The translations under genes were made by a program, and so were the position numbers. The notes beneath the pieces are model-generated. The model saw only the letters and a program-made list of their open reading frames with translations. It was not told the origin of the DNA and searched no databases. Shown here piece after piece: positions 24,661 through 34,114 of a stretch of 64,000 bases of DNA (its first letter is position 1; every line of letters begins with the position of its first letter). This DNA is from Symploca sp. SIO1C2 (GTDB lineage Bacteria; Cyanobacteriota; Cyanobacteriia; Cyanobacteriales; Coleofasciculaceae), in NCBI GenBank assembly GCA_010672925.1, contig JAAHFP010000020.1, forward strand, positions 50,186-114,185, written 5' to 3'.

Positions 24661-27408
24661 ATGAATCCTCGATTTATAGCAGTTATCGCATCTGTGAGGT
24701 ACATCTTCCGTTCCCTATTCCCCATTCCCTATGCCCAAAAACCAATAGGGTATGTACCATCACTCAATGAGAAACCCTATATTCTCTCATTGCTTGTCAG
24801 TTACCTCCTGTTGAAAGTTACTGCTCTACCGGTCAATGGTCAAATCGTTCCTGATCTGACTTTGCCTAACCCATCGGATGTCAGACTCAATGGCAACACC
24901 TTTGAGATTAATGGTGGCACAACTGCGGGAGCTAATCTTTTCCACAGCTTCAGCGATTTTTCAGTATCCACCGGCACTGAAGCTTGGTTCAATAATTCTC
25001 TCGTCATAGACAATATTATTAGCCGCGTCACCGGGGGACAAATTTCCAACATTGATGGGTTGATTCGTGGCAATGGGGGAGCTAATCTGTTCCTCATTAA
25101 TCCCAATGGGATAATCTTTGGCAAGAATGCTAGCTTGGATATTGGTGGTTCATTTTTCGGCAGTAGTGCTGAGAGTATTCACTTTGACGATGGCAGTATC
25201 TTTAGTGCTACTGAACCGACAGCAACACCTCTATTAACTATTAGTACTCCCATCGGTTTGCAGTTAGGTCAAAATCCCGGAGCAATTCAGGTAAACGGCG
25301 GGGGTCATAGTTTGACTGCTCCTAGTATATTCTTACCAATTAATCGAAGTTTCAACAATTCTGGTTTGCAGGTAAAACCGGGAAATACCCTAGCTTTAGT
25401 TGGAGGTGAGCTAACTTTAGCAGGGGGTATCTTAACAGCAGAAGGAGGAAGAATTGAGCTAGGTGGTGTTAGCCAAGGTTTAGTCAGCCTTACTCCTCCT
25501 TCGGGAACCATAGATAGGTGGACTTTAGGATATGAAGAGGTACAAAACTTTGAGGATATCCAGTTACTCTCCCAAGCCTTAGTGGATGGGAGTGGTATAA
25601 GTAGTGGTTCGATACAGGTACAAGGAAAAAATATCCAACTACTTGATGGTTCGATCATTTTGATTCAAAACCAAGGATTGCAACCAGCGGGAAGCATCAA
25701 GGTTAATGCCTCAGAATTGCTAGAAATGAGTGGAACCAACCCCAGCGGGGATATTTCTAGTAGCCTGCAAAGTGAAGTGGTAGGATTTGGTCCAGGTGGG
25801 GACATTAAAGTATCAACCCAGCAGTTACTAATTCAGGATGGGGGATTAATTGTTACTAGAGTTTTCAGTAATGCCCCTGGAGGCAGTATACAAGTAAACG
25901 CTTCTGAGTCTGCTCAATTTATTGGTTTTGCTAATGCTGGTACTCGTGCTGTTTCCAGTGGCATTGGTGCTACGACTCTCAGCGCTGGAGATGCGGGAGA
26001 TGTGGTAGTTTCTACAGGTAAGTTAACTCTGTTGGATGGAGCAAATATTTCCTCTTCCACCTTTGGCACTGGTGCTGGGGGAGATGTAACCGTCAACGCC
26101 TCTGAATCGGTAGAAATTATTGGTATCATACCAATCGTGCTGCAACCAAGCATTTTGTCGGCAACCACCCTCAATCAAGGAAATGCTGGTAGCTTAACGG
26201 TTAATACCTCAAGATTGGTAGTCCGGGATGGAGCAAGGATTGATTCCTCTACCCTAGCAACTGGTGCCGCTGGACGTATTAATATCCATGCTTCGGAGTC
26301 GGTAGAAGTTAGTGGTACAGTACCAGGTGCTCTCAATCCCTCTGTAATTATCTCTTCTGCTAATATTGTCGATGCCATTTTTCAACAATTGTTTAGACTA
26401 CCTCCGGTACCGACGGGAAATTCTGGAAATGTGACGATTAAAACAGGAATATTGAAGGTTACAGATGGGGGTTTAGTCAGTGTTAGGCATGATGGCAGAG
26501 GTGATGCTGGAATATTGAAAATTAATGCTAACTCAATTTTGCTAGATACAGGAGCAATCGCGGCTAGTAGTTTATTAGGTCAAGGGGGAGACCTCCAGCT
26601 GCACATCGAAGAAGCTTTAATCTTACGTAACCAAAGCGAAATTTCTACTAGAGCTGGTACTCAAGATACTGGTGGGGGAGATGGTGGTAATATTACTATT
26701 GGCTCACCGGTATTAGCTCTCGTAGAAGGGAGTAATATCAATGCTAATGCTTTTGGGGGTAACGGAGGCAAAATCCAAATCATTATCCAAGGGTTATTTG
26801 TTTCCCCTGATAGCTCTATTACTGCTAGTTCTCAGCTAGGAATTGATGGAGAAGTAATCATCAATAATCCGGATGTTGACCCTAGTTCTGGTTTAGTAGA
26901 CTTACCGACACAATTAACTGAATCTAACAACCAAATTATAGCCGGTTGTCCTGCGGATCAGGGAAATGTATTTGTGGTTACAGGACAAGGTGGTTTACCC
27001 GCTAATCCCACTCAACCTCTGCAAAATCAATTAGCTTGGCAAGATTTGCGGTTTCTGTCGAACCCAGAAAATGATTCTCCTCCTCTAGTTGGGTGGGAAG
27101 GTTTAACTACGATACAACAGGAACATTCTTCTTCAGGAGTTGCTAATCAACGACCTTCGATAATTGAGGCAACAGGCTGGATTGTTAATAAGTCAGGTCA
27201 ATTAGAGTTAGTAGCTCAGATACCTGACTATTCTACTAATGATTCCTGGTATCAATCTGCTCAATGTGGTGGATCCCCCTCAATCCCCCTTGACAAGGGG
27301 GACTTTAATCTAATAAACAAAATCAGCATTGCACTGGTAGGGGCGGGTTTAGGGTCACCGTTAACCAATCTAGGGACAATTGAACTACAAAACCCGCCCA
27401 AGGGATAA
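24661..27408 (+). CDS. two-partner-secretion haemagglutinin-like exoprotein (TpsA)
   Basis: This 915-residue protein has the filamentous-haemagglutinin N-terminal secretion domain. Visible blocks are F-E-I-N-G-G-T near residue 80, N-L-F-H-S-F-S-D-F, and I-D-G-L-I-R-G-N-G-G-A-N-L-F-L-I-N-P-N-G-I-I-F-G near residues 130-155. A long beta-helix of G-G-x-x and I-x-V/N repeats follows, with units such as S-A-G-D-A-G-D-V. It should be exported through a TpsB pore, not encoded here. Both ends are unusual. The first 40 residues are encoded by an intergenic repeat also found at 51884-52014. The last 25 or so are encoded by a MITE-like element (27337-27520). A hydrophobic stretch near residues 40-58 can still serve as a signal. 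Confidence 0.88.
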   Translation: MNPRFIAVIASVRYIFRSLFPIPYAQKPIGYVPSLNEKPYILSLLVSYLLLKVTALPVNGQIVPDLTLPNPSDVRLNGNTFEINGGTTAGANLFHSFSDFSVSTGTEAWFNNSLVIDNIISRVTGGQISNIDGLIRGNGGANLFLINPNGIIFGKNASLDIGGSFFGSSAESIHFDDGSIFSATEPTATPLLTISTPIGLQLGQNPGAIQVNGGGHSLTAPSIFLPINRSFNNSGLQVKPGNTLALVGGELTLAGGILTAEGGRIELGGVSQGLVSLTPPSGTIDRWTLGYEEVQNFEDIQLLSQALVDGSGISSGSIQVQGKNIQLLDGSIILIQNQGLQPAGSIKVNASELLEMSGTNPSGDISSSLQSEVVGFGPGGDIKVSTQQLLIQDGGLIVTRVFSNAPGGSIQVNASESAQFIGFANAGTRAVSSGIGATTLSAGDAGDVVVSTGKLTLLDGANISSSTFGTGAGGDVTVNASESVEIIGIIPIVLQPSILSATTLNQGNAGSLTVNTSRLVVRDGARIDSSTLATGAAGRINIHASESVEVSGTVPGALNPSVIISSANIVDAIFQQLFRLPPVPTGNSGNVTIKTGILKVTDGGLVSVRHDGRGDAGILKINANSILLDTGAIAASSLLGQGGDLQLHIEEALILRNQSEISTRAGTQDTGGGDGGNITIGSPVLALVEGSNINANAFGGNGGKIQIIIQGLFVSPDSSITASSQLGIDGEVIINNPDVDPSSGLVDLPTQLTESNNQIIAGCPADQGNVFVVTGQGGLPANPTQPLQNQLAWQDLRFLSNPENDSPPLVGWEGLTTIQQEHSSSGVANQRPSIIEATGWIVNKSGQLELVAQIPDYSTNDSWYQSAQCGGSPSIPLDKGDFNLINKISIALVGAGLGSPLTNLGTIELQNPPKG

Positions 27409-27910
27409 TCTAGACATATAGAATTGGAAATTGGTTGTATTAATCGGGGAACGGTGTTGGGCGGGTTTTGATTCTAATATTCAGTTAACATGGTCTAAGT
27501 TGTCCCTAAACCCGCCCCTACAGATATACACTTAATTTTATTCCTCATTATCAATAAGAATGGGATTGTCTATGGCACTAAGGACGCGATCGCATTAATC
27601 TTTTGTTGGAATAGCGATCGCACTGGTAGGGGCGGGTTTAGGGTCACCGTTAACCAATCTAGGGACAATTGAACTACAAAACCCGCCCAAGGAATAATCT
27701 GGACATATAGAATTGGAAATTGGTTGTATTAATCGGGGAACGGTGTTGGGCGGGTTTTGATTTCAAGATTCAGGTCAAATGGTCTAAGTTGTCCCTAAAC
27801 CCGCCCCTACAGATATACACTTAATTTTATTCACCATTATCAATAAGAATGGGATTGTCTATCGCAATAGGGAAGCGATCGCATTAATCTTTTGTTTGAA
27901 TAGCGATCGC
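27331..27910. repeat. tandem duplication of a 289-bp MITE-containing unit
   Basis: Two direct copies (27331-27619 and 27620-about 27908) differ by a few bases. Each holds a nested palindrome. Outer arms of 18 bp (27337-27354 with 27503-27520; 27626-27643 with 27793-27810) surround inner arms of 12 bp (27389-27400 with 27458-27469 in copy 1). A tail carries two GCGATCGC sites. The first copy begins inside the haemagglutinin gene and provides its stop codon. No transposase is encoded. Confidence 0.85.
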
Positions 27911-27978
27911 AACAGATAAATTAACCTTGGCTAATCTCCTCAACCCCATATCCAAAATTCACCCAACCTACAACTCTC

Positions 27979-30900
27979 CTAACCTAAATTTGGATTATTA
28001 TTCCATAAAGTCCACAATTCTTCTGGCACATTAACGGCTGTCTCCCAACCTAGGATATTCTCCCATTGCGTATACTCATTCCAGATAATTCCTGTGAAGT
28101 CTGTGTCCCTAAGACAGGCGTTGCTAAAGTTTGCGAAACTAAGGTTTGCACAATTAAGATCTGCGCAACTAAGGTCTGAACCACTAAAGTTTGCACGAGT
28201 AAGGTTTGTTTCAATGAAGTCTGCATCCCTTAGGTCTGTGCCAATAAGTTTTGCGTAACTAAGATCTGCAAACCTTAGGTCTGTGTTCCTAAGGTTTGCG
28301 CCACTAAAGTCTGCGCCACTAAGGTCTGTGTCTCTAAGGTTTGCACCACTAAAGTCTGCGCCACTAAGGTCTGTGTCTCTAAGGTTTGCGCCACTAAAGT
28401 CTGCGCCACTAAGGTCTGTGTCTCTAAGGTTTGCACCACTTAGGTCTGCAACACTAAGTTTTGCATCACTAAGGTCTGTGCCACTAAGGTTTGCAACACT
28501 AAGTTTTGCATCACTAAGGTCTGTGCCACTAAGGTTTGCACCACTAAGGTTTGCGCCACTAAGATCTATGTTTCTAAGGTTTGCATCACTAAGGTCTGCA
28601 CCACTAAGGTTTGCGCCAATCAGTTTTATGTGACTAAGGTTTGCACCAATCAGTTTTATGTGACTCAAAAATTCCCCAATTTTCCTTAAGAAGCCATCAA
28701 TACCTATACAATCGCTGTAGCTGATAATATGAAGCAATCGAGTTTTATCAAAACCTTCTGTACCGTATTCACCACAAGGGTAAAAGATGATTTTATCCTT
28801 AAGCTCATTTCTTGATAGAGCATAACGATGCAACTCTAAGAGTAAAATCATCACATTCAGTCCCGTATAGACATCCACCTGCCGCTGACCTAACTGAATT
28901 CCTTGTTTTTGTAATTGCCTGGTCTTTTTCTGAGCTAAGGTTTCCTCTGCTAGATCAATAAATTCCCCCTCACACCAACGAAGATAAAAATCTTCCAAGC
29001 GCTGAAACAATTTAACTGGGCGAAACTCACTCTCCGTTGCTCCCTCTGGGATAGCTGTTAGCAATGCCATCAGGTATTCCACAATTTCTGGTGTTAAACC
29101 CCCATAACCCAGCAAGTCATAGATTTCCCAATGCAATTGCTCCTCTGGCAGGTTAAAGCCTCGCCCTCTTCTTCCGGGCTCTGTCCAGTTTTCCAGGCTC
29201 TCTTTCAACCGTTCAGCACAGAGAAATTCACCAAAACTTTTATGAGCAAACTCTACTGCTCCTTCCTTACCCCCAGTTGCAGCTTGGAGATAAAAAGCAG
29301 CTAAGGCATTTCTCAGGGGATTGTCCTTGAGGTTTTCCCTAGCTTCTTCCAGTAACTCTTTAACTGTATTATCCCCCTTCAACCGTGTTTCAATCATTCT
29401 GACGGAAGCACATTCTCCTCCTGACTGCACCACGCACAAACCAGCTTCTGTAAGAATCCGCCGCAAATCTTCTGTATCTTGTTCCGTTAGTTCCCGATTG
29501 AGCCATTGGGGACGTTGTTTTGTCAGTACCCAATCTAAGGTTCTTTGATAAATCAGGATTTTTGCTGTTGTGCTATCAGCACCCTTAAATATGCCAACAA
29601 TACTTTCCCCTTGTAAGGATCCAGAAGAAGTACCTGTATTTACCTTCTGCCCTCTGCCCTCTGCCTTCTGCCTTCTCTTAAATTCATCATCCCGATGCAT
29701 GGCTGCCAACAGGTAAAGTAACAGAGGTTCCTGGGCTAATTCCCGCACTCGTTGAGGACAATGTTTATCTTGTAAAAACTGTTCAAAAGCTCTAGTTTTA
29801 TCCGTACCAACCTGTACTTCCCACTTGCTCAACCACTGTTGCTGGAGTTCCTCATCCATCAGTTGGATTTCCACTCTTTCCAAGTTCGGTGGCATCAACC
29901 GTTCAATACTCTGTAACGCTAAACTTCTGCCGGTAATCAAAACCCGATGTCCCATTTCTGGACTCTGTTGACAATCCCGTTGAAATTGACCAACTTGCAG
30001 AAGAAACTCTTTTAATCCCTCGCTGCTTCTTCGTTCCATTAACAACTCATCAAAACCATCCAGCAGAAACAAAAACCGGGTATTGCGGTCGTATAACCAG
30101 CGATTATCACGAGCAAAATTGGCTTTAACCGCAGCTTGTAGCGTGGCTTCAAAATTCTTTTCAAAAGTTCTGATATCCCGCAAGCGAATTAACACCGGTG
30201 TCCAAACCGGATGTAATTGCTGCCGTACCCAATCGGCAAACATCCGACAAAAAACACTCTTGCCTCTGCCTGGTCCCCCTTGAATAAACATCACCCTATC
30301 TTGTTTTTGGGATTCATTGAGCATAGCCTTTGCCCAAGTCTCTAACCCTAATACTTCTACTTGTTGCGCAACATCACCATTGTCATCAGCTGGTTTTACC
30401 TTGAGGGGTACATAAATATCCTGGAAGGTAAACTCTTCAGCAAAGACTTTTTCTAAAGGTTTGGTAGCAATTTGCTCCTCTAAGTAACTATCCAGACTCT
30501 GGTATTTTTCTAATAACTCCCTACCACCAGTACGATACAGTTCTGCTAACGGTTCGACTTGAGCTGCCTGACTAGCGATCGCTTGATTAATATATCGAGT
30601 TGTATTCCAGGCTATCCGTTGGGTTAAGATGTTTGCTTTGCTAGCACCGACTCCTGCATCTTGGAGTCGAGTCATCAGTATTTGGTTAAAATTCTCAGCT
30701 AACTGAGACTCATGGAAGCAGACAACAGCTTTCTTTGCTTGTTCCTCATCTAGTTGCCACTCTCCTAGCTTAACAATCTGCTTTTCTACAGGTGCAGAAG
30801 CCGGTGTTTGACTAATTTGCTCTAACCAAACCCGATTTTCCGGTAAACTCAACAAAGCTTGTAAGCTTTCCAAATAAGCTCCCTGACTTACCAGCGCCGT

Positions 30901-31212
30901 ACATTGCGCCAAGGTTAGCTCCTGTTGCGACTTTTCCAAGTACAATTTGAGGAAACCCGTTGCGCTCGAGACAAACGGTAATCCTGCCCCCACCACCTGA
31001 ACCAAGGGTAAGTTTAACACATCCAAAAGAGTAGAAATTCTGCCTACTAAAGGTGCTAACTGCTCAACATTTGAACCTTGCTCCTTCAGGGCTTTTGCCA
31101 ATTCCAAAACCGCCTTAGCTGAATCAACCCCATCTTTGAGAGTTTCTGCTGAAAACAAGTCGCCAATATCAGTATTTAAGAACTTCCACAGTCTCTTGAG
31201 AGGTTCCGCCAT
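27979..31212 (-). CDS. NACHT NTPase with pentapeptide repeats (2)
   Basis: This 1077-residue STAND NTPase resembles the protein at 18052-20997. An N-terminal helical part of about 300 residues precedes Walker A G-G-P-G-R-G-K-S near residue 312 and Walker B L-F-L-L-D-G-F-D-E-L near residue 380. A helical part follows with E-F-A-H-K-S-F-G-E-F-L-C-A-E-R. Pentapeptide repeats of type A-N-L-S-G and T-D-L-S-G/D cover about residues 850-1035, and an aromatic tail closes the protein. Around residues 510-522 the sequence [12 protein letters not shown] is encoded by intergenic-type heptamers (29643-29678). That is a low-complexity insertion in frame. It may sense phage or other ligands through the beta-helix; this is inference. 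Confidence 0.88.
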   Translation of the reverse strand: MAEPLKRLWKFLNTDIGDLFSAETLKDGVDSAKAVLELAKALKEQGSNVEQLAPLVGRISTLLDVLNLPLVQVVGAGLPFVSSATGFLKLYLEKSQQELTLAQCTALVSQGAYLESLQALLSLPENRVWLEQISQTPASAPVEKQIVKLGEWQLDEEQAKKAVVCFHESQLAENFNQILMTRLQDAGVGASKANILTQRIAWNTTRYINQAIASQAAQVEPLAELYRTGGRELLEKYQSLDSYLEEQIATKPLEKVFAEEFTFQDIYVPLKVKPADDNGDVAQQVEVLGLETWAKAMLNESQKQDRVMFIQGGPGRGKSVFCRMFADWVRQQLHPVWTPVLIRLRDIRTFEKNFEATLQAAVKANFARDNRWLYDRNTRFLFLLDGFDELLMERRSSEGLKEFLLQVGQFQRDCQQSPEMGHRVLITGRSLALQSIERLMPPNLERVEIQLMDEELQQQWLSKWEVQVGTDKTRAFEQFLQDKHCPQRVRELAQEPLLLYLLAAMHRDDEFKRRQKAEGRGQKVNTGTSSGSLQGESIVGIFKGADSTTAKILIYQRTLDWVLTKQRPQWLNRELTEQDTEDLRRILTEAGLCVVQSGGECASVRMIETRLKGDNTVKELLEEARENLKDNPLRNALAAFYLQAATGGKEGAVEFAHKSFGEFLCAERLKESLENWTEPGRRGRGFNLPEEQLHWEIYDLLGYGGLTPEIVEYLMALLTAIPEGATESEFRPVKLFQRLEDFYLRWCEGEFIDLAEETLAQKKTRQLQKQGIQLGQRQVDVYTGLNVMILLLELHRYALSRNELKDKIIFYPCGEYGTEGFDKTRLLHIISYSDCIGIDGFLRKIGEFLSHIKLIGANLSHIKLIGANLSGADLSDANLRNIDLSGANLSGANLSGTDLSDAKLSVANLSGTDLSDAKLSVADLSGANLRDTDLSGADFSGANLRDTDLSGADFSGANLRDTDLSGADFSGANLRNTDLRFADLSYAKLIGTDLRDADFIETNLTRANFSGSDLSCADLNCANLSFANFSNACLRDTDFTGIIWNEYTQWENILGWETAVNVPEELWTLWNNNPNLG

Positions 31213-31534
31213 TTTTAATTCTCAATTTCACCTTTTCCCAACTTAACTTAAGGAATTGTTGATGGTTTAAAAGTCCAAGAGTAAAAAAATCTATAGCGCT
31301 TCGCGCAGGTGTTAGGTATTAGGTGTTAGGTGTTAGGGAGGTCGAAAGTACTGTTAAATCAAAGTATTTGTGATTATTCACCTCTATCAATCTGTAAACA
31401 CACGAGTGCTCTTTGCTATATATCTTCTCTCCCCAATTCGACCTTCGACCTTCGACCTTCGACCTTCGACTTTCCCTACCACCTACCACCTAATTGTAGT
31501 AAAGTTAAATTTTATGAAGTTATAAGCAACATCT
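31213..31534. other. gap with inverted-repeat copy B and heptamers
   Basis: Copy B of the 130-bp inverted repeat occupies 31293-31421. It is followed by a TTCGACC heptamer array (about 31437-31475) and a CCTACCA array (about 31480-31495). The divergent promoters of the NACHT gene and glgA must lie in what remains. Confidence 0.65.
31293..31421 (+). repeat. 130-bp inverted repeat, copy B
   Basis: Partner of 24314-24442 in opposite orientation, with the same block order and about 90 percent identity by eye. It lies between the divergent NACHT (2) and glgA genes. Confidence 0.85.
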
Positions 31535-33010
31535 ATGTATATTGTCCAAGTTGCCTCTGAATGCGCTCCTGTAATCAAAGCTGGAGGTTTAGGAGATGTA
31601 GTTTACGGACTCAGCAGAGGACTAGAGGTTCAGGGTCATTGTGTAGAGATTATCCTACCGAAATACGATTGTATGCGCTATGACCATATCTGGGGACTTC
31701 ACGACGCCTATCGTGAGTTGTGGGTGCCTTGGTATGGTGGAGCTATCCACTGTTCCGTTTACTGCGGCTGGGTACATGGGCAAGTTTGCTTCTTTATCGA
31801 ACCCCACTCCCAGGATAACTTCTTCAACCGGGGGTGTTATTACGGATGCAACGATGACAATATGCGCTTTGCCTTCTTCAGTAAAGCAGCATTAGAATTC
31901 CTACTCCAAAGCAACAAACGCCCCGATGTCATCCACTGCCATGACTGGCAAACTGGCTTAGTCCCGGTCATGCTCTTCGAGATGTATAAGTACCATGGCA
32001 TGGAGCATCAGAGGGTCTGCTACACTATTCACAACTTTAAGCACCAAGGGATTGGCGGCACTGAAACCCTCTGGGCAACTGGTTTAAATCAAGAGTCTTA
32101 CTACTTCCACTACGATCGCTTACAAGATAACTTCAATCCTTTTGCCATAAACTATATGAAGGGTGGGATTGTTTACTCCAATTATGTCAATACAGTTTCT
32201 CCTCACCACGCCTGGGAAGCTCACCATACAGATATTGGCTGTGGGTTAGGGCATACTTTACATCTCACCCAGGACAAATTTGCCGGGATTCTCAATGGCA
32301 TTGATTACAAAATGTGGAATCCAGAGTTAGACAGTTACATTCCCTATCACTATGCCAAGGATAACTTAGCAGACAAGACCTTAAACAAAAAAGCCCTACG
32401 GGAGAGGCTTCTAATGCAGCAAGCCGATAAACCCCTCATCGCTTTTATCGGTAGGTTAGATGCTCAAAAAGGTGTTCATTTAGTTCACCATGCCCTCTAT
32501 TATGCCCTAAGCAGGGAAGCACAGTTTGTACTCTTAGGATCAGCAACAGAACCAGGAATCAATTCCCGCTTCTGGCATGAGAAAAACTACTTAAACAATC
32601 ACCCTGACTGCCATTTAGAACTAGGCTTTAACGAAGAATTAGCCCACCTAATTTATGCAGGAGCAGATATGATTGTCGTTCCGAGTAACTATGAACCTTG
32701 TGGGCTGACTCAAATGATTGGCTTACAGTATGGCACTGTACCTATTGTACGGGCAGTTGGTGGGTTAGTAAATACCGTATTTGACCGAGATTATGAGCAA
32801 ACTAAGCATCCTGAAGAACGGAATGGTTATGTGTTCCATCAAACAGATAATTATGCTCTTGAGTCGGCAATGAATCGAGCCATTCAATTATGGTATCAAG
32901 AACCTGAAGAGTTCAGTAAACTAGTTATTCAAGGTATGGAGTATGACTACTCCTGGAATCATCCAGTTGAGGAATATTTAGGGGTTTATGACCGTATTCG
33001 CCACAAGTGA
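31535..33010 (+). CDS. glgA: glycogen synthase
   Basis: GlgA transfers glucose from ADP-glucose to the growing glycogen chain. The 491-residue protein is a GT5 enzyme. The ADP-glucose-binding K-A-G-G-L-G-D motif is at about residue 15, an H-C-H-D-W-Q-T block near residue 136, and F-I-G-R-L-D-A-Q-K-G near residue 306. The C-terminal E-x7-E region reads Y-E-P-C-G-L-T-Q-M-I-G-L near residue 388. The length is normal for the cyanobacterial enzyme. Glycogen phosphorylase is also in this window (60403-62940), though not in an operon with it. The ATG at 31535 gives the conserved M-Y-I-V-Q-V-A-S-E-C start. Confidence 0.96.
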   Translation: MYIVQVASECAPVIKAGGLGDVVYGLSRGLEVQGHCVEIILPKYDCMRYDHIWGLHDAYRELWVPWYGGAIHCSVYCGWVHGQVCFFIEPHSQDNFFNRGCYYGCNDDNMRFAFFSKAALEFLLQSNKRPDVIHCHDWQTGLVPVMLFEMYKYHGMEHQRVCYTIHNFKHQGIGGTETLWATGLNQESYYFHYDRLQDNFNPFAINYMKGGIVYSNYVNTVSPHHAWEAHHTDIGCGLGHTLHLTQDKFAGILNGIDYKMWNPELDSYIPYHYAKDNLADKTLNKKALRERLLMQQADKPLIAFIGRLDAQKGVHLVHHALYYALSREAQFVLLGSATEPGINSRFWHEKNYLNNHPDCHLELGFNEELAHLIYAGADMIVVPSNYEPCGLTQMIGLQYGTVPIVRAVGGLVNTVFDRDYEQTKHPEERNGYVFHQTDNYALESAMNRAIQLWYQEPEEFSKLVIQGMEYDYSWNHPVEEYLGVYDRIRHK

Positions 33011-33382
33011 TGTTTAGGTGGTAGGTGGTAGGTAGTAAGTAGGTGGTTGCAACGGGCTTTGGAGACGAATGCAGATTTAAAAATAGCGATCGCAATATCT
33101 TTAAATAGCTCCTGTGAGGGGAATTGTTCGTTATCCGCAAGGTTATCGCTAGGGCGGGTTTTGATTGAGAGGTTATCGTTTAAGGTGTTAAGGTATTCCT
33201 CAACCCGCCCCTACAAATACACGGAATTTTTTGGGGATTATTATCGATATAATGCGATATCGCAGCGGGACGGAGTCCGGCAAATTTTAAATTTTGAATT
33301 CCCCACAGCGGTACTAGGCACATTTCCCCTGTTCTTGTACATTGAATGAAGTTAAACTGGGCTTTTCGAGGAACAAAGAGCT
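33011..33382. other. gap with a degenerate MITE copy
   Basis: GGTAGGT heptamers follow glgA (33014-33045). At 33150-33215 a shortened relative of the 27.3-kb palindromic element is present, with arms TAGGGCGGGTTTTG and CAACCCGCCCCTAC. No gene is supported. Confidence 0.6.
33150..33215. repeat. short MITE relative with GGGCGGG/CCCGCCC arms
   Basis: The left arm at 33150-33163 and the right arm at 33201-33214 match the arms of the element at 27337-27520. The right arm is followed by CAAATACAC, similar to AGATATACAC after the larger copies. The interior is shorter and different. Confidence 0.6.
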
Positions 33383-33964
33383 GTGCAATGTCCCAAATGT
33401 AAGACGGTAAACTTAGAGGAAGGCATCCTCGACCAAAAAGTGAGTGTGAAGTACTGCCAAGAGTGTAAAGGCTTTTGGATTCCTGCTGATGAATACGAAA
33501 CCTGGCAGGCTGAACAACCCAATCATCCAGTCACCCCAGATTTACTCTCCAGCAAACTCAATGTGGATTTTGTACAGTCTCCCTATGATACTAAAGCAGC
33601 TCTATGTCCAGAGTGCCGACGTTATCTATCCCGTGCTAAAGTCAACCTCAAAACACCCTTCTATGTAGAGCGGTGTCAACAATGTCGAGGAATTTGGTGT
33701 GATCACGGTGAATGGGAAGTTCTCAAACAGTTGGGATTGCACACTACAATTGAACAATTATTTTCCCATGAGTGGCAAACACAAATGCGATCGCAACAAT
33801 CTTTAGACCAAGAGCGTCAAGCAACCATCAAAAAGTTAGGACCATCACTAGCTCAACGACTATTTGAGCTGACTGAGGAACTCGAACAACACCCCAATGG
33901 CGATTTTGGCGTAGCCTATATGATGCGACGAATTGCAGTTAATCTGCAATCTCCTAATGATTGA
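33383..33964 (+). CDS. zinc-ribbon (zf-TFIIB) protein
   Basis: The 193-residue protein has two zinc-binding knuckle sets. The first is C-P-K-C (residue 3) with C-Q-E-C-K-G-F-W (about residue 26). The second is C-P-E-C near residue 72 with C-Q-Q-C-R-G-I-W-C-D near residue 94. The C-x-x-C-x-G-(I/F)-W pattern is diagnostic of the zf-TFIIB family of small bacterial proteins. The C-terminal half is helical and charged. The start is GTG at 33383, and the first ligand cysteine is the third residue, so there is little room for another start. Function is unknown; metal binding is confident. Confidence 0.8.
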   Translation: MQCPKCKTVNLEEGILDQKVSVKYCQECKGFWIPADEYETWQAEQPNHPVTPDLLSSKLNVDFVQSPYDTKAALCPECRRYLSRAKVNLKTPFYVERCQQCRGIWCDHGEWEVLKQLGLHTTIEQLFSHEWQTQMRSQQSLDQERQATIKKLGPSLAQRLFELTEELEQHPNGDFGVAYMMRRIAVNLQSPND

Positions 33965-34114
33965 ATAATTGAACTAAGTAGGTTTGGTATGAAAAACTGA
34001 ACTATGTTAAGAAAAGTAAACACAGGTCAGACTCTTACCAATGACAAAAGACAAAGGACAAATGACGATCTTCACTAGCTAGCTATAATTATCCAAACCT
34101 ACTTACCATAACCA

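Noticed and set aside
28283-28633. 116-codon plus-strand frame of S-A-P-L-R-S repeats
   Set aside because: Antisense shadow of the pentapeptide repeats of NACHT (2), for the same reason.
33047-33349. 100-codon frame after glgA
   Set aside because: It crosses a degenerate palindromic element and heptamers, and has no recognisable domain.
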